Positions 11,551-21,140 of a stretch of DNA of 64,000 nt are shown here, in pieces. The notes beneath the pieces were generated by a model. The model was not told the origin of the DNA. It saw only the letters and a program-made list of their open reading frames with translations, and searched no databases. This stretch comes from Aplidium turbinatum (lineage: Eukaryota > Chordata > Ascidiacea > Aplousobranchia > Polyclinidae), in assembly GCA_918807975.1 (NCBI GenBank), contig OU964918.1:57830477-57894476 (forward strand), read 5' to 3'. The first letter of the stretch is position 1. Each line of letters opens with the position of its first letter. Position numbers and translations under genes: made by a program.

Positions 11551-11852
11551 CAATGGCGAGTGGTTAGCGCGTTGGGCTCACAGTCGAAAGCCTGCATGTT
11601 CGACTCCAGCCACCCGCACTTGCTGTTGTTTCTCTGGGCAAGAAACTTTACGATAATTGCCTCTACCCAGTGATCGATTTCGAGTAATGGGTAGTACCAA
11701 ATTTAAGTCATAAGTAAAGTAGACAACCGGAAACAGACATTGCAGTCGGCTGCAGCGTGGGTCAGGTGTACGTCGGAAGGCGTACACCGATGCATAGCGC
11801 TCAAGTCCGCTTTCCCGCAATGCAGGATAAAGATAAACAAACAAACAAAAAA
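11551..11852 (+). repeat. tRNA-derived SINE, family B
   Basis: The head is tRNA-like: A box (gagtggttagcgcgttggg) and B box (tgttcgactcc). The body is ~220 bases and ends aggataaagataaacaaaca. Other copies: 20622-20893 (-) and 30286-30575 (+), all closely similar, so the family was recently active. Directly followed by a family C copy. Confidence 0.85.
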
Positions 11853-11853
11853 T

Positions 11854-12175
11854 ACCGCCTCGTTAGCTCAGTGATTACTTGCCCGGCTAAAATCACGCGG
11901 CGCTGGTTCGACTCTCGGGGTGTGCGCTTGAGCATTTCAGGACCGTTCTCCATTCAGCGGCACCCAGTGAATGGAATAATTCTCCTGAAACAACACTTCA
12001 ACAATCGGAAAACTTCACTCTCCCAATCTAGGTTACCGGCCCTGCTTACTAGGTTACCGGCCCTCCGGCCCCTAGGTTACCGGCCCTCCTCTACAAGTAG
12101 GCTATGCGAGAACTACCAGGAATAACTAATCAAGAATTTGTCAGTGCGAGGATAAAGATTCAAAAACCAACCAGA
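11854..12175 (+). repeat. SINE family C with internal tandem repeat
   Basis: Begins with an A box (ctcgttagctcagtgattac) and B box (ctggttcgactct) and ends gaggataaagattcaaaaac. An internal unit, aggttaccggccct, is repeated three times (about 12030-12085); other copies lack this. Confidence 0.85.
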
Positions 12176-12234
12176 CAGTGAGGAATACGATTCTGGCCCA
12201 ATGGTCTATTTGCATTCCCAGGATTAGGTTCTAC

Positions 12235-12235
<1 letters not shown>

Positions 12236-12268
<33 letters not shown>
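12236..12268 (+). repeat. (GA)n microsatellite
   Basis: An uninterrupted GA run of about 32 bases, directly upstream of a family D retroposon copy. Confidence 0.95.
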
Positions 12269-12269
<1 letters not shown>

Positions 12270-12272
<3 letters not shown>

Positions 12273-12419
12273 TTTTATTTCGTCTGTTGCGACAATAGTA
12301 CGGTACAATTATAAACAATCTACCTTTTTCTTGACCTTTGCTATGTTGATGTGTATTGTGTTGATATGATGGTCAGAAATAAAAAAAACAAAAAAAAAAA
12401 CAACTGAACTGAACTGAAT
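12270..12419 (+). repeat. retroposon 3'-end family D, with A-rich tail
   Basis: Shares cttgacctttgctatgttga and gatggtcagaaataaaaa with the other family D copies. Ends in A-rich sequence followed by caactgaactgaactgaata. Confidence 0.65.
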
Positions 12420-14340
12420 ACGAATAAAATAGTACCATAGCTATCTAAATACCACAACAGACAGGAAGCAGCGAAAGACTATATCAGTCATCGAGTCAGC
12501 TGCTTCCCAGCTCTTAATGTGACAAATGTCAAGCATCGGCAAATTACGTTGAAACAAGATAGGCTGATGTTCAGTAATATTAATGAAAGAAAAAAAAAAT
12601 CATGTGCTGCTGCGATCCTTAAGTGAAGTCCTGTGGTTTTATTCAAATATAAACTTTATTCCGGGTGATTAAAAATAGGAAAAACTTTTGAAATCAATAA
12701 ACTCTTGTAGCAAGGGCGTTTAAACTTCAGTGCAACCAAGAAAAGTTCAAGCCAATAAATAGTTCAAGGCTACGAGTAAAAACATTTTCAGTAACAGTAT
12801 TACAATACAAAAATAATCACAATTTAAAAAAAAGGTATAGCCTAGGCCTATTGTTCTGTCATAAAAGAAATGGCTGAGTGACTCTCAGTGGTACCTGTTG
12901 GCTGCATGAAACTAGCGCAATGTGACCATATAATTTGACAAACAAATTGAATAGAATGTAAATGAGAAATAATTGAGTGTAACCGAATAACACAATAGGT
13001 CAATACCGGTAATGTTTTCTTCAGACGAAATTTAATAAAAATCAAATCCAGACGACGTATCATTACAAAGTTTGAGCCCAAAATAACAATTTATGACAAT
13101 TTTTGTCACTTTTCCACTGACATAAAGCAACAAAATTTAAATTCAATTAAAAAAATCAAACACTTCGCATTGAAATAAAAGCAAGAAAAAAAAAAGCATT
13201 TTTGTCGATTTAGGCTAAGTGCGATTGATCCAAACTTGTCTGGCAGCCCTTCTTAAAAACTGACTAGGCTTGATTGCTGGCCAACGTTCGATTTTTATGT
13301 CAAAAACTAAGTAAATTATCGCTTGCTTTCAACTAAAAACCTTAAATTACTTTAAAACCAACTTCACTCTTCTTATGTAACCCATAAAAAGTAAAATATT
13401 TTGTAAATTACAAAAAAACGTAACCCTTCTACTGTTGCAGATTAACCAAAAGCGGATGAAGTTTCGCATCCCTATGATCTACAATCCCTAGCCTACGCTA
13501 GAAGCGGTTCTGCTGTCAACAGGGTTAATAATAACTTCAATAAAAAAAACTTTACCCTGCACTAGGATAACCAACTTTTCTTTCTAAATTTAATTTTTTT
13601 TTAATAAGGTGTTGCGGCTGGGGCACATTTTAAACTTATTGTTCTGTATTGGCATCATTCACGTCATAACGTTACGTCGCTTCTAACTTTTTCTTGGCCT
13701 CTGTTCTGTTTGGTATATGTTGTTTTTCGTTGTGATGGTCAAAAATAAAAACAAACTCAACTGGGCTATCGGTGCGAACTGTTGAATGTGTGACTGTGGG
13801 ATGTGAAGGGAGGATTGTTGAATGTGTGAACTGTGAAGCCAAAGTAAGGCTAACTGGTGGTATGTAGGCTACGTCAGAATAATCCTTAGAAATTTTGAAA
13901 AATTAACTCTTGCAGCAGCTGAGTCATGGCTTAATTTTGCTTTTACTTTTTTTTGCATAAATTTTTGCCGAAAAATTGAAAATTCCATTTTTCTCGTGAA
14001 ACTGAAAAGTTAAACCGGTTGAACCTTCTATGGTTGAACCATATCTATAGTTGAACTCACTCATCCCAAACATTTTCGTCAAGCTCCAGTAGTTTCATTC
14101 CCAGGGGATTGTAATTTGTGTATTCTACTACTGTAGCAAGTACGGTATTGCTTTCAGAATTTTCTAATTTGATCCAGTGTAGAAGTAGATAGTCTATCAG
14201 CTAAGAAGTTACGAGCAGCTTTATATTTTAGATAGGGTATTTGTGGTAGTATATATGCAATTAGTAGGCTAGTCACTGGTTGGTCAAAAACAGGGTTATG
14301 GTACCCAAAGCTTTCTAGAAATCAATAAGGTTGCAACATT
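12420..14340. other. intergenic, AT-rich
   Basis: I see no gene here. A family D copy lies at 13690-13762. The rest is A/T-run-rich sequence without recognisable repeats or open frames above about 80 codons. Confidence 0.6.
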
Positions 14341-14343
14341 GAT

Positions 14344-14540
14344 TGAATCTTTATCCTCGGACCGGGAAAGCTTCTTACAGAGCTTAATATTGGCACTTTC
14401 CCATACTTGTAGATGCTTTGAATCACTGACACAGGCCCGGTCACCAAGATTGACAGAGTGAAGTTTTCAATTGTAAAAGTATATCTTTGTTCCAGAAGTT
14501 ACCGGTATGCGCTAACCAACTGAGTTATCGGGGCGGACAT
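14344..14540 (-). repeat. SINE family C
   Basis: On the minus strand the degraded tRNA-like head ends at ccgataactcagttggttag. The tail is at the left (ttgaatctttatcctcggac). Confidence 0.7.
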
Positions 14541-15330
14541 AAGTCACAATCAGGTTTTAAGAATGGCATGTAAGCTGGTAATTTACTAGGCAAAAATTGT
14601 CATAACATCTAGGCTTCTGACTGGTTCGGTTGGCATATTAGTTGTTTAAATGTTGTTTTCTTTGAGCTATTCCATCCAGTACAGGCCTCGAAATTCGTTT
14701 TTGTTGACGGCGGACAAACGTGTCCGGTCTGAGCAGCTATCTCGGCGGACAAATTAAGTCTCACGGCGGACACACCAGTTGTAGCGTCGATCGTCATGCT
14801 TAATCACTTTATCTTGAAAATTTTTCGCCATTGGAGAACTATAGCTACGGTTTAGAAGGCTTTTTAAAATTTCAGCGAAGTCACTCCGAAAGGCTTTCAT
14901 CAGACCAACGACGTGCGCTTGAAGTGTCAAAGCGCCGTGTAGCTGCTCAATACGCCGCATAACTGATTAACTTTTACCGAACGGAGGTCGTGTGGCTTCT
15001 TGCGTCACACTGCTCAAGGCACCAGTCGGAAAAACTTTTACACTAACGCTACTATTTTCTGCAAGTTTCACTAGGCTTTTTTCTTTAAGTTTATTTTTGC
15101 GTGTCATGTGAGCAAAAGTGAATTTTCCCTGGGCTTTTTCTTACTTACAGTAATACCAAAACTTAACAAATTTTGCTGCATCTTACTGTAATAACCTACT
15201 CGTATAATCTAATTTTGTAACCAACCTTGCCTTATCAGTATCACTCGGAGATCAAAGCCAGACATTGTGACGTAAAACTTGAACAAAGTTGCGCTGATTA
15301 GTGTGGAAGTACCCGTACTCCCATCGATTC

Positions 15331-16155
15331 GGGTCCACGTCTTTTAGGCGCTGACAGTTAGGCGCTGGTCTAATAGGCGCGCACACTGTGGCGTCTAGAT
15401 ATTTAGGTGCGAAGCACTGTGGCGCCCGGTCATTTAGGTGCTATTGCTAGTCAGGTTTTTTGTAGATTGTATCAGCTTGGCAGGTAGGAGCGTAGGACAA
15501 TGCTTTTCACACAAAATATTATATTGAACAGGAAAATATATTGTTTTGTTGATGCGTGTGCGTTGTTGGTCATGGTTTCAGTGAGTGAAGTTGCTTAAAC
15601 CGGCAATGCTTTTTCACACAAAATGTTATATTCAACAGAAAAAATATATGGGTGAAGCTGCTTAAACCGAGAATGCTTTTCACACAAAATGTTATATTGA
15701 ACAGAAAAATATGTCATGGTTTCCGTGAGTGAAGCTGCTTAAACCGGCAATGATTTTCATATAAAATGTTATATTGAACAGAAAAATACGTTGTTTTGTT
15801 AATGCGTGTGCGTTGTTGGTCATGGCTTCAGTGAGTGAAGCTGCTTAAACCGGCAATGCTTCTTCACACAAAACGTTATATTAAACAGAAAAATATATGG
15901 GTGAAGCTGCTTAAACCGGTAATGCTTTTCACACAAGTTGTGTGAAAAGCATTGCCGGTTTAAGCAGCTTCACTCACGGAAGCCATTATATAATTTTCTG
16001 GCAAGCTGCCACTCTGATACAATCTACAGACTTTACTAGCAATAGCACCTAAATGACCGGGCGCCACAGTGCTCCGCACCTAAATATCCAGACGCCACAG
16101 TGTGCGCGCCTATTAGACCAGCGCCTAACTGTCAGCGCCTAAAAGACTTGCTCCC
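15331..16155. mobile_element. Mutator-like (?) element with long TIRs of 'taggcgc' repeats
   Basis: The inverted repeats are about 145 bp and highly similar. Each contains a spaced series of taggcgc / taggtgc heptamers and the block ggcgcgcacactgtggcgtc. A perfect 9-bp target duplication, CATCGATTC, flanks it (15322-15330, 16156-16164). The interior has five or six direct copies of a unit containing ctgcttaaaccggcaatgct and cacacaaaatgttatattga. No transposase is present. Long TIRs plus an 8-9 bp duplication fit Mutator-like elements, but other superfamilies are possible. Confidence 0.85.
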
Positions 16156-16257
16156 CATCGATTCTTAGCGAAGAATTCACCTTTGTTACCCTGATTCAAT
16201 GTCATCAATTGTTGAAGCAACGTAAAAATCGAATGTTTTTCTGCTTGAATGGAAGCT

Positions 16258-16349
16258 ACCCAAACCACAAAATCTATCATTTTTGCATTGATTCAACGTC
16301 TGCGTCTCCATTGAATTAATATAAGAATGATAGATTTTGTTGTCTGGGT
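16258..16349. mobile_element. palindromic MITE, same family
   Basis: Ends are acccaaaccacaaaatctat and atagattttgttgtctgggt. The central palindrome is altered (gtctgcgtctcc). Confidence 0.8.
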
Positions 16350-16592
16350 GAGGGATACAGTATTCACATTTTCTGGATGCGCGCTAGAATGCGCGGAAAT
16401 TATATTCTTACAACAATTGTTGTGCTATGCAATGACGATTTGTATCGCTAGTTCCTGTGTTATTTCTCGGCGGACAAATATGACCGATCTAGATGGTACT
16501 TTCCGCGGACATCACATGCTGTGACGGCGGACATGACCGCCGTGTCCGCCGTGAATTTTGAGGCCTGCAGTAGTTGCCGCTGAATGAAGAAA

Positions 16593-16695
16593 AGTTCAGT
16601 TCAGTTGTTTTTATTTCTGACCATCATATCAAAAACAATACACGTCAACATAGCAAAGGTCGAGAAAAAGGTAGAAGCGACAAAACGCGAACGTT
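16593..16695 (-). repeat. retroposon 3'-end family D
   Basis: On the minus strand it carries the family D segment and the (gaactgaact) tail motif seen at 12400-12418. Confidence 0.6.
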
Positions 16696-16840
16696 AAAAC
16701 GTGCTTGTGACCAAAGTAAGTTATTGAGTTGAAAAAAATTTGGCACGGTCGCAACACCTTCAGAAAAATTTAAGATGTAAAGGGAAAATAAAAAAATAAA
16801 ATGTTACAAAAAAATAAAATAAAAAACATATCATAATATA

Positions 16841-18589
16841 TAGAGATGTACCGATATATCGGTATCGGCATCGGTATCGGTGATATCGGCCATTTTTTGA
16901 GTATCGGTATCGGCATCGGTATCGGCAAAATTTGGCCGATACTGTGGCCGATACTAAACATGTAATAAAAAGGCGTTTGCTGCGAATTTTCTGCAGAAGC
17001 AAAGATATAGATTTTTTAAAGTAGTAACTAACGTCACATTGATGTAGAAAAATAAAAACCTGTTCAAATTTTTGATACCTCACACTCCCATGACTTCATG
17101 CGCACACCTTTTGGCATTGTTTGCTTACAGTGATTCTTTCACTCAAACAAAACGTTTTGTTTCAGAAGTTTTGCGTTGTTCGATTCTTAAGTTGTGAAGG
17201 AGACTCAATTTCTCCAATATTTATCATTTGTGTTTCTTTTTTACTCTCAACAGAGGATAAAACCAGGCCAGGACTGCCCAGGTGGCGGAAATGTGTATAA
17301 TTTTGCATCGTTTTTGCGTTGCTGGACGTTTGGGGGACCCGTGTAACTTGGTTCTTTTTGGTGGGCTGGTTCTGTCGGTTTGTGATTTGGTTTCCGCATT
17401 TAGTTATGGTGGACTCGCCAAGCTTGGGCAATGTCGTGGCGGAGTGGGTGGGAGCGGTGAGACTGCGAGTCCTCGCTGGGCTGGTCAATAAGTGGTCTTG
17501 TTGCACCTGGGATGGCGGCCTCGTTGTGGGGGGAGCGTTCTTCTCGGCTGTCGGCGCGGTGCTGGGCACTCACTGGTGTGGCGGGCTATTGCAATTCGCT
17601 GGCCATAGCGGTGTGGCTTCCACGCTAGCCATTTAGACCATCCAATCAACTATATGTTTCTCGGCAGCCGTTTTGCAGCAAGAATTGACATCGACAAGAA
17701 TTGAAATGGCTAGTGTGGAAGCTGCACCGTTGTGGTTGGCGGGTCGCAGCTGCTCGCTGTGCTGGTGGGTGCTCGGCCTTGTGCTGGTGACCGGGAGGGG
17801 CGCTCCTTTCTTCGCGGTGGGGTTGTCGTCTTGGGCGCGGCAGGACCGTTTTGATTGGTTTGGTGAGGATTCGTGGTCCCATTGCTTTCGTGTTGGGCCT
17901 GCTAGTTCTGCCGTGGAATTGTTTGGGCTTGGTGGGTATGTTGCAGCGAGGGGTGGAAGTTGGGTCGCGGACTGGTGGAGCCGGCTTGCTGGGGGCAGCC
18001 GGGTTGCATAGTTTTTTTGGACGTTTAGCAGCGTGGGGGCGATGCGGGATTGTGCATTTTTGCTGCCTGGGTGGTCTTGGCCTGGCAAAAGCTTTTCAAC
18101 CAAACGACAAGCGCCCTTAGGTTGCATATTACTTGTCGAATAGTTTTTGTACGACTACACAAATCACTTGGTTTATATTTTACATCTTATTATCAATTAT
18201 GATAGCCTATTTGGAGAGTTTGCGCAAACACTTTATTTAATTTTTCAGAAACCCCAATTATGATGTAATGTTTCTTCCCTTATACCCTAGTCCTCAATTA
18301 TGGTGGCCTTTCATTACTAAAACCTGCTATTATGACACAAAAATGCGGTTGAGATTGGATTCTTGAATCTTTAATAAATTATACCAATTGAAAGCTTTTT
18401 TTAATAGTTTTATGCAATTAAGGTAAAACTTAGCATTTGATATAATACCTTGCAAATACCAAAATTGCATCTTTTTGTAACACCAAAGTATCGGCCAAAA
18501 TATCGGTATCAGTATCGGTATCGGCCTAAAAAAGTGATATCGGTATCGGGATCGGTATCGGCCACAATATTGGTATCGGTACATCTCTA
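16841..18589. mobile_element. hAT-like element with (TATCGG)n ends
   Basis: The 16-bp ends TAGAGATGTACCGATA are inverted, and flanked by a perfect 8-bp duplication, ATAATATA (16833-16840, 18590-18597). Subterminal arrays of tatcgg-type hexamers lie at both ends (16857-16925, 18490-18570). It has no recognisable transposase. Its centre holds the long inverted repeat at 17263-18085. The end sequence TAGAGATG is shared with the element at 4252-5136, so the two belong to related families with different hexamers. Confidence 0.88.
17263..18085 (+). repeat. long inverted repeat with G-U-pairable, A-depleted arms
   Basis: The left arm (17263-17634) and right arm (17704-18085) are reverse complements apart from very many mismatches. 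Nearly all mismatches are T (left) against C, or G (left) against A, when the right arm is reverse-complemented. In RNA read from the + strand these become U-G and G-U pairs. The + strand of the arms is G/T-rich and poor in A, while the 69-base loop (17635-17703) has normal A content. Open frames on both strands across this segment are by-products of the odd composition; I do not call genes here. Confidence 0.9.
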
Positions 18590-18635
18590 ATAATATATAT
18601 AAATTTAGGCTATAGCTTTATTAGCCCACATAGCT

Positions 18636-18842
18636 TTAGCTGATATATTTAAGATTTGTATGGACAGTTGCTATGAAGATCGGCCATGGTGCGTTATCAA
18701 GAGTGCTGATGGTCGTGAGGGGAACATGTCTTGATGCGTTTAGCTCATAGCAAATAAGAGCAAGGCAGGCAAAGAAAATCCCACAAAGAAATCCTACCAC
18801 GGGCAAAGCCACTTCAAGCGCAACGCACCATAGGCCTTGCAC
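18636..18842 (-). CDS. possible small single-pass membrane protein, weak
   Basis: A 68-codon minus-strand ORF with a clear hydrophobic segment (ALPVVGFLCGIFFACLALIC), divergent from GNB1L. I do not recognise a family. It could be an exon of a membrane protein gene or a chance ORF; there is no supporting splice or promoter evidence. Confidence 0.2.
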   Translation of the reverse strand: MQGLWCVALEVALPVVGFLCGIFFACLALICYELNASRHVPLTTISTLDNAPWPIFIATVHTNLKYIS

Positions 18843-19057
18843 GAATCACAAAATAGATAGGCCATAACTTGACGACATGAAAACAATGACAAAAACAAAT
18901 AAAACAAACTAGCAAAAACAACATCATCATTTTGCGGAAATCCAATTATACCGAGGAAAGTACTTATGTCTTGAAGATATCAAGCGTGCTTTGTTACAAA
19001 GTTGCGTTGATAAAGCGATAATTTTAGACCCCAGTCAGCTAAACTCGTCACATCCAC

Positions 19058-19262
19058 ACCGATCCAAAAGTCTTGGAATGTACTGCTCAAGCGCACACCC
19101 CAAGAGTCAAACCATCAGCTCTTGATCTTTAGTCTAGCACTTAGCCACTGAGCTTGAGCTCCACCAGTAAAGGAACAACAAATGACAAGGCCAAGCAATG
19201 ATAGTTCAACCATAAAGTGTGTGTATGATATAGAAATTTCACTCTGTCAATCACCATGACCA
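19058..19262 (-). repeat. SINE family C, degraded
   Basis: The segment ctcaagcgcacaccccaaga matches the inverse of the family C head/body junction. It lies about 200 bp upstream of the GNB1L start. Confidence 0.6.
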
Positions 19263-19471
19263 GGTCTACATTCTCTAAAAGATTAAATTGGAATCAATTT
19301 TTGTTTGTCATAGTTTCATTTTTGTCGCATACATTTGTGATAAAACTACAAATGTAGCATACTGTAATTTAGTTTACAACATGTACGGTATATATATAGT
19401 AAACGTTTAACTTGTTTCATAGGTTGCTGTATAGAATATGCTTTATTAGATAAAGTGAATTTTGTTACAAA

Positions 19472-20506
19472 ATGTCTCAGTTGTCTCCAGAATTTGTTTT
19501 AAAACGTTCTGGAGAATCTATAAGTGACTTAAACTTCTGGATAAACAAATACAATACCATATTATTGGCAGCATACAGTGGAAATGCTGGTATTGATTTA
19601 TGGGATTTAAAGACAAGAAGATCAACAGTGAACATTCCATCTGACAGTCCATTGGTTTCTGCATGCAGTTTCAATTCTGATCAACTTGTCTCACTTGATA
19701 AAGAGGGAAATTTAAAACTTGTTGATATGGCCAGTGGAGCTCCTCAAACTGAACTTCAGTTGTGTGTGCCAGAAGTTGCATTCTGTAAAGCTGCTGTTGT
19801 AGAAAATAACGAAGAACCATCTGAAAACTACCCATTTGTCGCAGTTCCAGGTGATGCCAAATCATCTATTAATATTTGGGATTTGCCTAAAGCAACTCTT
19901 CTGAGTAGACTCATACCTTCGAATGATATGAACCTTGGAATGCCATGGGGTGTCAAGTTGTTTTATTCAGAAAGGTTGTATGCCATTGTCAGTTATGAAA
20001 ACGGCTCAATGTTGTGTTGGGACATTATGGAAAGCAAGATTTTTTCTAAATCAGTTTCTTTTTTTAATGAACCTGTGATGTGTTTTGATGCATGCAAGGA
20101 TTCAGACAATACCAAATGCTTTGTTGGAGTGTCTGGTTCAGTTACTGATGAGTTTATCAAATGGAAAACTAATTGTTCTGAAGATTCGTTTGAGTCTACA
20201 AATGAAATCGAGAAAACTACACCAAACAATGTCAAATGTCAAAACTTTTCTGTTTTAAAAACCCAAAAATTGTTAAACCCAGGTTTATCATGCGTAAAAA
20301 TCAGACCAGATATGAAAATACTTGCTACGGGAGGATGGGATTATAAAATACGAATATTTTCATGGAAAAGTGTTAAACCTCTGGCTGTTTTAGATTACCA
20401 TACAAACACTGTGCAAGCTATGGCATTTACAAAATTTTCTTGTAAGAACCTGTTGGCTTGTGGTTCAGTTGATAATAAAATCAGCATTTGGAATTTGTAT
20501 AGTTAA
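19472..20506 (+). CDS. GNB1L: GNB1L-like WD40 protein, single exon
   Basis: A 344-residue WD40 propeller. Vertebrate GNB1L (about 327 residues) is a WD40 protein linked to the TELO2-TTI1-TTI2 system that matures PIKK kinases; I assume the same role. Similarity runs the whole length: the N-terminus has PEFVLKRSG (vertebrate PQFVLRGTQ) and IDLWDLKTRR (VHIWSLQTRR). The middle has NLGMPWGVKLF. The last two blades (residues about 255-344) are near-identical in pattern: KILATGGWDYKIRIFSW, PLAVLDYHTNTVQAMAF, CGSVDNKISIWNLYS. The start gives a full-length first blade and is preceded by tttgttacaaaATG. No intron interrupts it. A candidate acceptor (gtttcatag, ending at 19422) lies 49 bases upstream and could be a 5' UTR intron or spliced-leader site. 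Confidence 0.95.
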   Translation: MSQLSPEFVLKRSGESISDLNFWINKYNTILLAAYSGNAGIDLWDLKTRRSTVNIPSDSPLVSACSFNSDQLVSLDKEGNLKLVDMASGAPQTELQLCVPEVAFCKAAVVENNEEPSENYPFVAVPGDAKSSINIWDLPKATLLSRLIPSNDMNLGMPWGVKLFYSERLYAIVSYENGSMLCWDIMESKIFSKSVSFFNEPVMCFDACKDSDNTKCFVGVSGSVTDEFIKWKTNCSEDSFESTNEIEKTTPNNVKCQNFSVLKTQKLLNPGLSCVKIRPDMKILATGGWDYKIRIFSWKSVKPLAVLDYHTNTVQAMAFTKFSCKNLLACGSVDNKISIWNLYS

Positions 20507-20621
20507 AGATTAATTCACTATTTGTGACTACTTTTATGCTGTGTTTCCTAGGACAAATACCGGATTCTACTCAAATGCGAAATCTTTCAATTTATACTAA
20601 CTTTTTTTGTTTGTTTTATTA

Positions 20622-20893
20622 TCTTTATCCTGCATTGCAGGAAAGCGGACTTGATAGCTATGCATCGGTGTACGCCTTCCGACGTACACCTGACCTACGT
20701 TGCAGCCGACTGCAATGTCTGTTTCCGGTTGTCTACTCTACTTATGACTTAAATTTGGTACTACCCATTACTCGAAATCGATCACTGGGTAGAGACAATT
20801 ATCGTAAATTTTCTTGCCCAGAGAAACAACAGCAAGTGCTGGTGGCTGGAGTCAAACATGCAGGCTCTCGACTGCGAGCCCAACGCGCTGTAT
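20622..20893 (-). repeat. SINE family B
   Basis: A near-full-length minus copy just 3' of GNB1L: head at the right (gcgagcccaacgcgctg inverted) and tail at the left (cctgcattgcaggaaagc). It abuts a minus family C copy. Confidence 0.85.
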
Positions 20894-20904
20894 CGGTTCT
20901 GTAT

Positions 20905-21140
20905 CATTACCCTCAGACTGACTAGGTCTCTGATTGGTTGTTTCCGGCAGTTTCGCATACTTGTAGAATGTAGAGGCTTTGAAGTAAGGTACTGATGCAG
21001 GGCTGGTTATTGAGTTTGATTGAGTGGTGCTGCTGAATGGAGAGCAGTCCTAACATGCTTTGGTGAAGCACACACCTTGGGAGCTGAACCAGCGCCTCTT
21101 GATGTTGAGTCGGACTCTTAACCACTCAGCTAACTAGGTG
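20905..21140 (-). repeat. SINE family C
   Basis: The minus-strand head ends near 21140 with an A-box-like segment (ttagctgagtggttaagagt). Transcribed order here is C then B, the reverse of 11551-12175. Confidence 0.75.

Larger units (their letters stand above)
14682..16567. mobile_element. non-autonomous DNA transposon with 'ggcggacaaa' subterminal repeats
   Basis: The ends CAGGCCTCGAAATTC and (inverse) CAGGCCTCAAAATTC are flanked by a 5-bp direct repeat, CAGTA (14677-14681, 16568-16572). Inside both ends are repeated ggcggacaaa / tgtccgcc motifs. The interior is interrupted by the element at 15331-16155 and the palindromic MITE at 16258-16349. Terminal sequence is hAT-like, but the apparent duplication is 5 bp rather than 8. 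Confidence 0.75.

Noticed and set aside
17162-18127. Several overlapping ORFs of 80-165 codons on both strands
   Set aside because: They fall in the A-depleted inverted repeat, where stop codons on both strands are rare because of composition. The products are low-complexity and unlike known proteins.
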